Shown here in pieces: positions 1 to 10,602 of a DNA stretch of 64,000 nucleotides. How positions within the stretch are numbered: position 1 is the stretch's first letter; each line of letters begins with the position of its first letter. The DNA lies in the NCBI GenBank assembly GCA_016712565.1, contig JADJQU010000031.1, positions 121,020 through 185,019 of the forward strand. Reading direction: 5' to 3'. The notes below the pieces were generated by a model. That model worked only from the letters and a program-made list of their open reading frames with translations, did not search any database and was not told the DNA's origin. Made by a program: the position numbers and the translations under genes. The DNA comes from Planctomycetota bacterium (lineage in GTDB: Bacteria > Planctomycetota > UBA1135 > GCA-002686595).

Positions 1-996
1 GCCCTCCGCGGCCAGTGAGTCCGGCCGCCAGGTGCCTCCCGGCGCGCAGAGCCGGTCCGCATCCCGGGGCGGGAGGGCGTGCAGGAGCCTCTGCGCCCTG
101 GCCCGGCCGTAGATCTCCAGGCCGGGGGAATCCCGGTCCGTGAGCCCGAGCCGGGCGGCTTCTCGCGAGAGCGTCGCCAGGGCGGCCCGGGCGCCCGTCG
201 AGAGGCACAGGGTCTGGGCATTCACGTAGAGCTCCACGTGGGCCCACAGCACGGGATCCGCGAGTTCCTGGGCGTGGCGGCGCATGTGGACCAGGGCGCG
301 CTGCGGGTTCGCGCGCGCCCAGGTGAGGGAACGCTCGATGGCCGTCGTGACGCGCCGGGCCAGGTCCTCTCCGCGCCGCTTGGCGAACAGGATGCCCCCC
401 AGGGGCAAGGGGCACTCGAAGCGCCGTTCCCAGCGGAGGCCCAGGTCCTCGATGAGCTCGAGTCCGCGCTCGCGCCAGGTGAAGCGGCCCTCGTGGATGC
501 ACACGCCGAAGTCCGCGTCGCCGCGCTCCAGGGCGGGCATGATCTCGGAGAACGCCACCTGTCGCGGCTCGGGTGCCCCCGTGCCTGCGGGCGCGCCGTG
601 GAACAGGCGGAACAGCAGCGTGGCCGTGGTCCACTCGCCGGGGCAGAGCACACGGGCGCCGGGCCCGAGGCGCGCGGACTCCTGCCCTGGGGGACCCGCG
701 CGGGAAAGCAGGGGCTCCACCCCGGGCCGCCCCAACAACAGCGGCCCCACGCCGAATCCCAGGGCCGCGCCCGCCGAGAGCACCGCGAGTTCCCGCGAGA
801 GTCGCAACGCCGCGTGGAAGCTGCCCTTGGCGGCGTCGATTTCGCCGCGGGCGAGGCGCTGGTTCCAGCGCTCCACGTCGTCGAAGCAGAGCTCGAGCAG
901 GGCGCCCTCGCAGTGCACGGCGCCCTCCAGCAGGCCCGCGAACGCGAACGTGTCGTTGGGGCAGGGCGAGATGCCCAGTGTGAGGCGCTCGCTCAC
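1..996 (-). CDS. mqnD: MqnD-type 1,4-dihydroxy-6-naphthoate synthase (partial, C-terminus off window)
   Basis: This looks like the late futalosine-pathway enzyme that converts cyclic de-hypoxanthine futalosine to 1,4-dihydroxy-6-naphthoate for menaquinone synthesis, acting in the cytosol. The N-terminus carries the hallmark SPCPNDTFAF stretch at about residues 10-19, followed by a periplasmic-binding-protein-like fold with the EIDAAKGSFHAAL segment. The reading frame stays open to base 1 (332 codons), already longer than the usual 270-290 residues, so a C-terminal extension or a frame problem beyond the edge is possible. The start is a GTG that overlaps the mqnB stop as GTGA, indicating translational coupling. 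The mqnB neighbour supports the pathway assignment strongly. Confidence 0.9.
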   Translation of the reverse strand, partial: MSERLTLGISPCPNDTFAFAGLLEGAVHCEGALLELCFDDVERWNQRLARGEIDAAKGSFHAALRLSRELAVLSAGAALGFGVGPLLLGRPGVEPLLSRAGPPGQESARLGPGARVLCPGEWTTATLLFRLFHGAPAGTGAPEPRQVAFSEIMPALERGDADFGVCIHEGRFTWRERGLELIEDLGLRWERRFECPLPLGGILFAKRRGEDLARRVTTAIERSLTWARANPQRALVHMRRHAQELADPVLWAHVELYVNAQTLCLSTGARAALATLSREAARLGLTDRDSPGLEIYGRARAQRLLHALPPRDADRLCAPGGTWRPDSLAAEG

Positions 997-1655
997 GATT
1001 CCCGCGCTGCCCGCGCGAGCACGGCCAGGGCGAGCTCCCGCGCCGCGGCCAGGGCCCGCGGAATGGACCAGTGCTCGCGCGCGCGATCTCCCACGGCATT
1101 GGAAATGCCGCGCACGATCGAGATCGGCACGCCGGCCTGCCCGCAGGCCAGGGCCACGGCGAAGCCCTCCATGTCCTCCGCGCGCGCCTCGGGGAAGCGC
1201 CGCCGACGTTCGGCGCACTCCGCGGCGTCGGCCGAGGCCGCGCAGGTGGTGAGCAGCAGCGGGCCCTCGCGGCGCTCGAGCTCCAGCCGATCGAAGACCG
1301 CGGCCCGCGGCGGGAATTCCGTGGCGGGCCACTGGGGGAATCCCAGGCTGGGCGGAGGCAGGTGGGCCGCGGCCTCGCCCACGCCCACGCCGTGGATCGC
1401 CACGGAGCCGAACTCCAGGGCCGAGCCGACGGGGTCCTTGGCGCAGTCGTAGGCCCCGGCGATGCCCACGAGCAACACACGCGCCGGCGTGAGTCGCGCG
1501 ACGAGCTCCGCGGTGCGCGCCGCCGCGGCCACGGGACCGAAGCCGCAGGTGCTGACGAGGCCCTGGTTCTCGAAGCCGCCCAGGTCCTCGAGGCGCGCGA
1601 GTTCCAGGCCCGTGGGCACCAGGATCAAGGTCGGGGAACCGAGCGCGCACTGCAC
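993..1655 (-). CDS. mqnB: Futalosine hydrolase
   Basis: A 220-residue nucleoside-phosphorylase-fold hydrolase, predicted to release hypoxanthine from futalosine in menaquinone biosynthesis. Family features visible are the N-terminal LILVPTGLELARL strand, the glycine-rich VLLVGIAGAYD segment, the EDMEGFAVALAC stretch with the substrate-binding Glu, and the SNAVGDRAREHW motif near the C-terminus. The annotated start is GTG at 1655; no clear Shine-Dalgarno precedes it, and a downstream start just before LILVPTG would also fit the family. The gene overlaps mqnD by four bases, forming a two-gene operon divergent from the M28 peptidase. Confidence 0.9.
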   Translation of the reverse strand: MQCALGSPTLILVPTGLELARLEDLGGFENQGLVSTCGFGPVAAAARTAELVARLTPARVLLVGIAGAYDCAKDPVGSALEFGSVAIHGVGVGEAAAHLPPPSLGFPQWPATEFPPRAAVFDRLELERREGPLLLTTCAASADAAECAERRRRFPEARAEDMEGFAVALACGQAGVPISIVRGISNAVGDRAREHWSIPRALAAARELALAVLARAARES

Positions 1656-1743
1656 GGCGGGAGTTTGGTCCGCGAGGGACGCGGGCGCAAGTCGGCTTAG
1701 GCCGCCCAGGCGCCGGGGGCGTGCGGGGGCCTGGGCCGTGCAC

Positions 1744-1749
1744 TAAGCT
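1744..1749 (+). promoter_or_regulatory. Putative -10 box for the M28 peptidase-MFS operon
   Basis: TAAGCT lies in the 189-base divergent gap between mqnB and the M28 peptidase. A start about seven bases downstream would give a leader of roughly 90 bases, and a GGAGA sequence precedes the ATG at 1845 by nine bases. This makes it one of the leadered promoters here. No clear -35 box is visible. Confidence 0.35.
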
Positions 1750-1844
1750 GGCGGCCCCGCGAGGAGCCGTGCGCCACGGCACCCCAGGACCCGCGGATTT
1801 CCACGTCCCACGATTCCAGACGCGACCGCGCGGAGACCGACCCG

Positions 1845-3716
1845 ATGCGATTCTCCTTCCTGCCCCGGCCCCAACTTTCGCTCCCACCCTGGCTCGCGCT
1901 GCCCCTGGCCCTGGCGGCCTGCGGCGCTCCCTCCGCCCGTCCGGAGCCCGCCTCCGAGCCGGTGAGCGCGGTCCCCGCGCCTCCCGCGGCCCCCCAGGGA
2001 CTCGCCGGCGGTTCGGGCCGGGCCGTGGTCCCCGACGCCGCCGCGGGCGAGCGCGCGGCGGAGGAGGCACGGGTCGTCGAGCAGGTCATCGCCCTGGGCC
2101 GCACGGACAGCCGCGCGGAGCAGTTCCTCCGCCATCTGTGCCTGGAGATTGGGCCGCGGCTCACCAGCTCCCACAACCTGGCCACGGCGGAGCTCTGGGC
2201 CCTCGAGCAGTTCGAATCCATGGGGCTCCAGGCCAACCTGGAGCGCTGGGGCGAGTTCCCCGTGGGCTTCGACCGCGGGGCCTTCCGTGGAGGCATCGTC
2301 GGGGACCCCACGGTGAACTTCGAGTTCACCACCATGGCCTGGACGCCGGGCACCGCGGGGCCGGTGCGCGGCCGGGCCCTGCTGCGTCCCGAGACCGAGG
2401 AGCAGCTCGAACAGGTGCAGGACCTGCTGGCGGGCGCCTGGCTCCTCCCGCGCACCTACCCGCGCGGCACCGAGCGCCCCAAGGTCGACACGGCCCTGCG
2501 CGAGAAGATCCAGTCGGCGATCGCCGCCGCGGGGATCGCGGGGGAGGTGCGCAGCACGGGCCGGCCCCTGGTGATCACCGACGGCAATTTCCAGATCAAG
2601 TGGGACAAGCTGCCGAAGAACGTGCGCATCAGCCTGCGCGGCGACCAGCATGCCGACGTGGTGGCGCGCATCGAGCGGGGCGAGAGCGTGGAGCTGGAAT
2701 TCGACATCGACAATCGCTTCTACGAGGGGCCGGTGCCCCAGCACAACGTGATCGCCGACATTCGGGGCAGTGAATGGCCCGACGAATACGTGATCGTCGG
2801 CGGCCACCTCGACTCCTGGGACGGTGCCCAGGGCGCGGTGGACAACGCCACCGGCTGCGCCACCACGCTCGAGGCGGCGCGGCTCCTGATGGCCTCAGGC
2901 GCCCGACCCAAGCGCACGATCCGCTTCGCCCTCTGGACGGGAGAGGAGCAGGGGCTGTTCGGATCCGAGGGCTACGTGCGCGACCACGCCGACGAGCTGG
3001 AGCGCATCAGCGCGGTCTTCATCCACGACGGCGGCACCAATTATCTCTCGGGCCTGGGCATCACCTACGACATGGAAGAGCAGCTGCGCGTGGTGTGCGC
3101 GCCGATCTTCGATCTGGATCCCGCCTACCCGTTCCGCCTGCGGGTCTCCGACGGCTTCAACTACTCGCCCGATTCCGACCATGCTCCCTTCGCGGGGAAG
3201 GGCGTGCCCGGGTTCTTCTGGGACCAGTCCGGGAAGAGCGACTACGACCACATGCACCACACGCAGTACGACACGTTCGAGACGGCGGTGGCCGAGTACC
3301 AGCAGCACTCGGCGATGGTGGTGGCGCTGGCGGCCTTCAACACCGCGAATCTGCCGGGGCTCCTGTCGCGCGAGAACTTCGAGCCGATCCCGCCGCGGCG
3401 CATGGGCGTGACCCTGGACGGCACGCGACTGGCCAGCGTCAGCAACGACGGCAAGGCCGCCAAGGCGGGCTGGAAGGTGGACGACGTGGTGGTTTCCGTG
3501 GACGGCGCGGCCGTGGCCTCGCGCGAGGACGTCACCCAGGCCCTGCAGTCGGGCGGGCCGCGCAAGCTGGTCGTTCTGCGCCGCGGGACGGAGACCCTGG
3601 AAACCGTGCTCGACTACAGCGGCGGCAAGGATGAACTGGAGCGCCAGCGGCGCGCGAGCCTGCGTGAGGCCGCCAAGGCCGAGCGCGGCCTGGCGGAGCG
3701 GAAGAAGTTCTGGTGA
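1845..3716 (+). CDS. Secreted lipoprotein M28 family zinc peptidase with C-terminal PDZ domain
   Basis: A 623-residue exported metallopeptidase. The N-terminus ends in a lipobox (LALAAC), predicting anchoring as a lipoprotein. The M28 catalytic core is visible: HLDSWDGAQGAVDNATG at about residue 320 supplies the first His and the bridging Asp, WTGEEQG near 364 the general-base and zinc Glu pair, SDHAPF near 442 and HHTQYDTFE near 470 the remaining ligands. Residues about 515-600 form a PDZ-like domain (GWKVDDVVVSVDG). It probably cleaves peptides in the periplasm or at the cell surface; the substrate cannot be told. It overlaps the MFS transporter by four bases (GTGA), so transport of its products is an attractive inference. 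Confidence 0.88.
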   Translation: MRFSFLPRPQLSLPPWLALPLALAACGAPSARPEPASEPVSAVPAPPAAPQGLAGGSGRAVVPDAAAGERAAEEARVVEQVIALGRTDSRAEQFLRHLCLEIGPRLTSSHNLATAELWALEQFESMGLQANLERWGEFPVGFDRGAFRGGIVGDPTVNFEFTTMAWTPGTAGPVRGRALLRPETEEQLEQVQDLLAGAWLLPRTYPRGTERPKVDTALREKIQSAIAAAGIAGEVRSTGRPLVITDGNFQIKWDKLPKNVRISLRGDQHADVVARIERGESVELEFDIDNRFYEGPVPQHNVIADIRGSEWPDEYVIVGGHLDSWDGAQGAVDNATGCATTLEAARLLMASGARPKRTIRFALWTGEEQGLFGSEGYVRDHADELERISAVFIHDGGTNYLSGLGITYDMEEQLRVVCAPIFDLDPAYPFRLRVSDGFNYSPDSDHAPFAGKGVPGFFWDQSGKSDYDHMHHTQYDTFETAVAEYQQHSAMVVALAAFNTANLPGLLSRENFEPIPPRRMGVTLDGTRLASVSNDGKAAKAGWKVDDVVVSVDGAAVASREDVTQALQSGGPRKLVVLRRGTETLETVLDYSGGKDELERQRRASLREAAKAERGLAERKKFW

Positions 3717-5059
3717 GCGCGCTGCGCCGACGGCTGGCGCTGGATCGTCCGGAGCTCCTCGCCTGGGCGCTCTACGACTGGGCCAATTCGGCCATGCTGA
3801 CCGTGGTCGTCACGGCGATTTTCCCCGTGTTCTACGCCCGAGTCGCCGCGGCGGACCTGTCGCCGGGGACGGCCACGAGCCGCTTCACGCTGGTGACCAC
3901 GGTCTGCATGATCGCCACGGCCTGTCTCTCTCCGCTGCTTGGGGCCGTGGCCGACGTGGGGGCCAAGAAGAAGTTCTTTCTGGGCCTGTTCCTGGCCCTG
4001 GGGGCGCTGGCCACGGCGGCCATGTTCACGATCTCCCGCGGCGAGTGGGTCTGGGCGCTCGCCCTGTTCGCCTTGGCCAACATCGGCGCCACGGCGAGCT
4101 TCGTCTTCTACGACTCGCTCCTGCCCCACATCGCCGGGCCCAGGGAAATCGACCGCGTTTCCACCTCGGGCTACGCCCTGGGCTACGTGGGCGGGGGCCT
4201 CGCCCTGGGGGCCTGTCTGTTCCTGATCGAGCAGCGCCCATGGTTCGGCTTCGCGCCTCCCGTGGGCGACGGCGGAGCGGGCGACACGCTGCCCGCGCGG
4301 CTTTCCTTCGTGGTGGTGGCCGTCTGGTGGGTGGTGTTTTCGCTGCCGCTGTTCCTGCGGGTGAAGGAGCCGGCCCGGCGCTACGAGGCCGACGAATCGC
4401 CCCAGTCCGGCTCCGCGATCCGCGTGGCCTTCACGCGCCTCTTGGAGACGGTGCGGGAGCTGTCGCGCTACCGCCAGGCATTCCTCTTCCTGTGCGCGTT
4501 CCTGGCCTACAACGACGGCATCGGCACGATCATCCGCATGGCGGCGATCTACGGCGAGGAGATGCGCATCCCGGAGGCCACCATGATCGGCGCGATCCTG
4601 GCGGTGCAGTTCATCGGCGTGCCCTGCTCGTTTGCCTTCGGCGCCCTCAGCACTCGCATCGCGCCCAAGCGCCTGATCCAGTACTCGATCCTGGTCTACC
4701 TGGGGATCTCCGTGCTCGCCTGGCGCATGAGTTCCCCCTGGCACTTCTGGGCCCTGGCGATCCTCGTGGGTCTGGTGCAGGGCGGTTCCCAGGCCCTCTC
4801 ACGTTCGCTGTTCGCCAGCATGATCCCGCGCCACAAGTCCGGGGAGTTTTTCGGCCTGTTCTCGGTACTCGAGAAGTTCGCGGGCATTCTGGGGCCTGGA
4901 CTGTTCTGGCTGACGCAGCTCGCCACGGGATCCTCGCGGCAGGGGATTCTCTCGGTCGTCGTGTTCTTCGTCGTCGGCGCCTGGCTGCTCTCCAAGGTGG
5001 ACGTGGAAGCCGGCCAACGGGCGGCCCGCGAGGCCGACCTCGAGGTGCGGCCCGCCTGA
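3713..5059 (+). CDS. MFS transporter, UMF1/Atg22-like family
   Basis: A 448-residue polytopic membrane protein with about 12 predicted hydrophobic segments. The N-terminal ALYDWANSAM motif is diagnostic of the UMF1/vacuolar-effluxer-like (Atg22-like) branch of the major facilitator superfamily. The first half contains GAVADVGAKKK after TM2 in the position of the MFS A-loop. The substrate is unknown; Atg22 relatives export amino acids, and coupling to a peptidase gene through the GTGA overlap is consistent with amino acid or peptide traffic. The start is GTG at 3713. Confidence 0.85.
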   Translation: MSALRRRLALDRPELLAWALYDWANSAMLTVVVTAIFPVFYARVAAADLSPGTATSRFTLVTTVCMIATACLSPLLGAVADVGAKKKFFLGLFLALGALATAAMFTISRGEWVWALALFALANIGATASFVFYDSLLPHIAGPREIDRVSTSGYALGYVGGGLALGACLFLIEQRPWFGFAPPVGDGGAGDTLPARLSFVVVAVWWVVFSLPLFLRVKEPARRYEADESPQSGSAIRVAFTRLLETVRELSRYRQAFLFLCAFLAYNDGIGTIIRMAAIYGEEMRIPEATMIGAILAVQFIGVPCSFAFGALSTRIAPKRLIQYSILVYLGISVLAWRMSSPWHFWALAILVGLVQGGSQALSRSLFASMIPRHKSGEFFGLFSVLEKFAGILGPGLFWLTQLATGSSRQGILSVVVFFVVGAWLLSKVDVEAGQRAAREADLEVRPA

Positions 5060-5221
5060 GGGCGCCCCGAATCCAAGCCGACCTCCGAGAATCCCGGAGA
5101 ACGACAGGTCCCGCCGCAGCCCGTCGCCCGAGGCCGCCACTTCGGGGGAGCGGCCAGCGCTGCGCAGACGCTGCCCGCGAAGCCGCTCCTGGCCCCAGTC
5201 CCAGGCGAGCCTGGGTGCTGT

Positions 5222-8200
5222 CTAGGCGCCGCGCACGGGCGTCAGGAGCACGCGACCCGCGCGGCCCTCGAGCTCGACCGCCGGTCGGATCGTGCGCGCG
5301 CGGAGGCGCTCCGCCGCCACGCCGCGCTCCAGCAGGGCCTGGCGAATCCGTTCCACCCGGGACCCGGCGATGGAGAGCAGCGCCGCCCGGGTGCGCTGGG
5401 CCGCGCGACGCTCCGCCCCGGGGCGCAGCCACTCGTGCACGCGATCCAGCGAGCTCTCGAGCAGTCCGAGCTCCCGGTCCAGGGCGCGCACCCGCAGGCG
5501 CTTCGCTTCGGCCGTTTCCGCCATGCCCAGGGCCGCGGCGGCGCGCACCTCGGCGACGAGCATTTCCCGTGTGCGCGACAGCTCGGCCTTGCGGCGCCGC
5601 AGCCGCGCGGACAATCGCAGGCAGTCGTCGCCCGCGGGGTTGGCGAGCAGTGCCGCCCGCGCCAGGTCCGCGCTGCCCGCCTGGTGGGTCAGGGCCAGCA
5701 CGAGCTTGTCGTCGTCGTCCAGTCGCTCCACCAACTCGTCCAGGGCCGCGGCCGCGTCGCCCGGGGGCTGGTCGTCTCCCGCTTCGTAGTCGAGGCCCAC
5801 GGTCTCTTTCCCCGTCAGGGCCCCGTCGCCGCCGGTGAGCCCCAGGGGATCCGTCAGGGTGCCGAGCAGGCGCAGGGGCGAACTGGCGACCGCGCGCGCG
5901 ATCACCGTGCCCGCGGCTTGGGCCGCGGCGCCGGCCAGGGAGGCCGTGGAAATGCCCTCGTCGGTCAGGCGGAAGCCCACCGGGACCACGTGGCGACCCT
6001 CGGAGTCCTTGAGCAGGAAGAGCACGGTGTCGAGGGGCGCCGGCAGCACCAGGTAGCGCGAGATCGGACCGTCGGCGGGCTCCGAGAGCGAGAGCTGGCT
6101 GAAGCTGGCCTCCGAGTCCACGAAGATGCCGTCGCTTCCCCGCAGGCGCGCGCGCACCGTGAGGTCCAGAACGCCGTCGCCCAGTTCGACGCCGGCGCCG
6201 CCGGCCAGGCCCCGAAAGGCGCCCAATTCCAATTGGGAGACCTCGAACGTGGCCCAGCCGTTGGGTTCGGGCAGCAGGGCGAGCCGTCCGGCCAGCGACA
6301 CCTCGCCGAACAGGTCGCGCGGTTCGAGGACACCTTTTTCGTCGAACTCTCCGCTGAGCAGGGCGGCCGTGGCCCCCGCGACGCCCTGGAGCAGCGAGTC
6401 GCTTTCGAAGCGCCGGGGCAGCTCCACCTTGCCCGACTGCACGCTGCTGGAGAAAGCCAGCGGCTCGCCGGACTGGAGCCCGCGCAGGGAAAAGCGCTTG
6501 ACCTCCACATCGAGGCCGGTCAGCGGCACGACGGCCGCGGGCTCAGCGGTCTCGTCCAAGAGTTCGCAGTCGAGTCCGGCGATGGTCAGTCGATCCACGA
6601 TCACATCGGGGGGCGCATGGGGCGGCGCATCGGCCCGGGTCCCACTCGGCGCCTCGGGCGGCGGCGCGGAGGCGACCTCGGTCGATGGGGCGGCCGCGGA
6701 TCCGGCCTCGGACCCTTCGCCCGCGGGCGACGTCTCCGGAGGGACGCCCGCGCCCAGGGGGACGCACAGACCCAACAGGTGCAGCCCGCGGGCGTCCCGT
6801 CGGGCCCGGAGCCGCGGCTTTTCCAGTTCGATGCTCTTGAAGCGCGCGGCTCCGGTGGCGGGCAGGAAGTTCGCGAGTTCGGCGCGCAGGGAGTCCAGGC
6901 CCAGCTCCACGGGAGCCTCGGGTGCGCGGCGCACGGCGAAGTCCTTCAGCACGAATTCCCCTTGGAGGCCCCTGGACCAGTCGATGTCCAGGGGCGCGCG
7001 GCGCGCAACTTCCAGTCGCGCTTCGACCGCCAGATCCAATTCGCCGCTTTCCATGGCCCCGGCGTCCAACCGTGAGGCCAGGGCCGGAGCGAAGCGAGCG
7101 AAGGAGGGGCCGTGCACACCGCGCACTCGGAGGCGGCCCTGCAGCGCGGCGTCCAGGCCGAAGGGGGAAAGCAGGGCTTCCCATTCCACGCGGTCCACGA
7201 GCTCGGCCGCGCTTGCCTGCAGCGTGACCCGCAGGGGTTCGAGGGCCGACGGGTCCGGATCCAGCAGTCGGCAGGGCGCGGACGCGAGCCGCGTCTGGAG
7301 CAGCAGGGCCTCGGCGCCCGGCTGGCCGCGGTCGAGAAACCTCAGGCGCTCCAACTCGAAGTCGATGGGGCCCAGGAGGACCACGGGCGTCTTGCCGGTG
7401 AGCGCGGGCCAGGGGACGGCGGCCGTGGGAGCCGAGGTCGGCGGCGCGCTGGATTCCGCGCGAGGGGCCTGGATGCGCAGGCCCAGGGCGTGGAGTCCGC
7501 CCTCGGCGTCTCGCTCCAGGTCCACGCGCGCGCCGGAAAGGCTCGCCCTCCTGAGTTCGAAGACGCGCGCCCCGGGGTCCACGCGGGCCAGGTCGAGCTC
7601 GGCGCGATCCAGGCCCGCGAACTCGCGCTCGGCACTGCTCCAGCGCAGCGAGCCCAACTCCAGGGCCAGGGAGAGGCCGCCCTCGGGTGCCCGGGAAGCC
7701 CGCGCCAGGAGCGTTGCCTCGCCGCCCGCGCTGGGGCCCTCCCATTCGATGCCGGCGGGGAGATAGGGTGCCAGGGGGCCGGGCCTGACGCCCACCATCT
7801 CGGCGGCGAGGCGCAGTTCGAGGCTGTTCGCGCCCGGCACCAGCGTGCCGTGGGCGCTCAGTTGCTCCAGGGAACCTGACACCGCGAGTCCCAGTTCCAC
7901 GGACAACGGCCGGCCGGCCGGCGGGAACTCGAGGTCCCGGGCCACGAAGCGGGCCACGGCCTCTGCGGCCACGGGAGAACTGGCGGCGCGGTCGCTCCAT
8001 CCCAGGCTCGCGCCTTCCACGCGCAGCAGATCCAGGGAGAAGCGCGCGGGCGGCGAGTTCTCCTCGGTGCTCGAAGCCGCGCTCGAAGCCGCGCTCGAAG
8101 CCGGTCGGGCGCGGCTCCAGCCGCGGAGTCGTTGGACCGCGCGAACTCGCGCGCGGGGGAATCCGCGTGCGGCGCGTAGCGCAGGCCCAGGAGGTCCAGG

Positions 8201-10602
8201 GCACCGGAGGCCTCGCGCCCCACTCGCAGGTGGGGCGAAGCCACTTCCAGGGCACCGATCTTGAGCCCGGCGGGGGACCAGTGCACGCCCTCGAGTCGCA
8301 CCGACTTGCAGGAGGCGAGTTCCGCGGCGCCGTCGCGCCAGGCGAGGTCGGTGAGCGCCAGTCGCGCCTCGTAGCCGGGCCCTGGAGCGGAGTCGGTGGC
8401 GCGCAGTTCCGCCTCCAGCCCGAAGGAGCCCTCGTGTCCGCCGGAACTGGCGGGTACCGGCTCCAATCCGAGGGGGGCCAGATGAGCGGCGAGGGCCGTG
8501 AGCTCCACGCGCTGCGCGCGTCCCTCGGCAGAGCAGGTCAGTGCGAAAGGGGAGCGCGATGCACGGACGAGCCCCTGCACGGTGACGCCGGTGGCGAGGC
8601 CCGGAGCTTCCAGCCAGCACTTCCACGGTGCGGCCTGGCCCAAGGCCCCCTCTCCGACCTCGAACTCCGCGAGCTCGAAGCCGAAGTCGTCCAGGCTGTG
8701 CGCCGCGGCGGGCGTCACCGACTCGTCCAGGAACTCGACCCGACCGCCCTGCAGGCGCAGTTTCCCAAGGGCCAGGGCGGGCAGTTCCAGGACCGGCAGC
8801 GCCGTGCCGCCCGAGTTCTCCGGGAGTTCCCGCGCTGGGGCGCCGGATCCGGCGGCCGGAGCTTGCGTGGTGGCGAGGCCCGCGGCGTGGAGCAGGCCCA
8901 GGGCGTCGCGCCGCACGCGGGCGCGCAGGCCACTGAGTTCGGCCAGGCCCAGGCGGATCGCGCCGGTCCGGCGATCGAGCTCGAACCCGCTGATTCCCAG
9001 GTGCTCCACGGCGGCCAGTTCCGTGGGGCCGTCGCGCAGTTGCACCGCGCCTGTGATCTCGCCGCCGAGCTTGGGCTCCTCCAGCAGGAGTCGCGCCGTC
9101 AGGGAGGCACGCAAGGAGCCCGCGGCGAGCTCCGGCTGCAATCCCAGTCGAGCCAGCTGGGGGCGGGCGCGCTCCAACGTCAGCCGGTCCACGTCCGCCT
9201 CCAGCGCGAGGCTCCAGCCGCCGGACGCTGCCCCCAGGCCGCCCCGCAGGGCGATCGTCTCCGCGAGACCGGGCGCGCGCGCCTGGAGCTCCAGGCGCGA
9301 ATTCGCTCCGTCCCGCGGCGGCCAGGTCACGTCCTGCAGGGAGGCCTGGTCCACCAGGAACTCGAACGGCGTCGCGGGCGCGGTCGTCCGGTCCACGAGC
9401 CGCGCCGCGGCGTCGAGCACGATCCAGCGCTCCAGCGAAAACTGGAAGCGCCCCGCGGGGCCTGTGGCCGCCGCCGGCCGGCTCTGGGCCGCGGGCGGCG
9501 GCTCTGCGCCTCTGGCCTTCGCGACACCGACCCGATCGATGCCGGCGAAGGAGAAGGCTCCGTCCCCTTGACGCTGGGCCAGCGCGCGCGCGCCGCGCAG
9601 TTCCACCGTCCCCAGCGCAAGTTCCCCGGGCGTCCAGCGGGCGATGGGCACTTCGAGGCGTTCGGCCGCCAGGCACTGGACGCCCTCGGCCACCAGGCGC
9701 GGGGCGAGGCACTGGAGGCGGCCCGCCGCGCCGAGTTCCGAATCGGAGAGCGGCGCGAGTTGAAGCGAGAGTTCGCCGCCCAGGGAGATCCGCCCCTCGC
9801 CGGCCCGCAGGCCCAGTTGCGCCAGGCGTCCGCCGAGGGCGCCGGGCCGCAGGCCCTCGACCTCCAGGGCGAGTCGCCAATCGACGCTGCGGCCCTGGTT
9901 CGAACCGCCTCCCGACAGGGAGATGCGATCCACCAGGCCCGGGCTCGCCGCGGAAAATTCCACGCGCGTGTCGCCGCCCAGGTCCGTGACGCGCGCCTGG
10001 GCCACGAGCACGGTTTCACACTTCGGCTGCACCGATCCGTCGAGCACCCTCACCTCGAGGTGCTGCATTCGCAGGGCGCGAACTCGCAGGGGCAGCGTGA
10101 AGTCCAGTCCGCCGGGCTCGGCCGCCGGTTCCTCCACGGCGGGTTCTTCCGGCGCGGGCAGGTAGCGCGACCAGTTCAGCGCGCCCCGCTCGTCGAAGGA
10201 GGCCCACAGGTGCACGCCGTCCACCTCGGCGCGGTCGACGCTGGGCTCGCCGAACATCGTCCGCAGCATCTCCACGTCCACGCGGGCGAATTCGACGCGC
10301 AGCAAGAGCGCTCCGTCGCCAGGATCCTGGGCCGTGGCGCGGTCGAGCAGGCGGAGCTCCCGCAGTTCCAGCGTGCCGGCGAGGAGCCCCAGGTCCAGGG
10401 AACCCACCTGGCAGGCGAGTCCGCGGCTCCGCACCGCCCAGTCGAGCAGGCTGGGCAACGCGAGGCCCAGGCACAGGCGCAACACGAGCAGCACGGCCGC
10501 GATCCAGAGGCCGAGGCGCACGCCCCTGCGCTGCCACCAGCGCGGCGCGCCCGCCGGTGCGCCCGCCGGTGCACCCGGAGATTGGGACGGGTCGGCGCTC
10601 AT
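5222..10602 (-). CDS. Giant AsmA/DUF748-like protein, interrupted by one frame break near 8105
   Basis: The gene reads from ATG 10602 (MSADPSQSPG) in one frame to about 8105 and continues in another to TAG at 5222. Adding one base makes 1794 uninterrupted codons. The N-terminus has a membrane anchor (about residues 21-45) after a positively charged RWWQRR. Most of the rest is repetitive beta-rich sequence typical of AsmA/DUF748 envelope proteins, with repeated LRVRALRMQHLEVRVLDG-like and LDLLGL-like phrases. The C-terminal about 200 residues are helical and charged. Such proteins span or line the periplasm, and some relatives are implicated in lipid transport between membranes. The break sits beside three 12-base tandem repeats encoding Ala/Ser, but repeats of that length cannot shift the frame. 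It overlaps the upstream lipoprotein gene as ATGA. Confidence 0.75.
8070..8112 (-). repeat. 12-base tandem repeat (three units) at the DUF748 frame break
   Basis: On the minus strand the unit GCTTCGAGCGCG occurs three times, the last imperfectly. In the corrected frame it encodes an Ala/Ser linker. The frame break lies at its upstream edge, next to a CCC run, where one base appears to be missing. Confidence 0.7.

Noticed and set aside
8070..8112. Programmed frameshift in the DUF748 gene
   Set aside because: No slippery heptamer or downstream structure is evident, and seven other breaks with the same character argue for sequence error.
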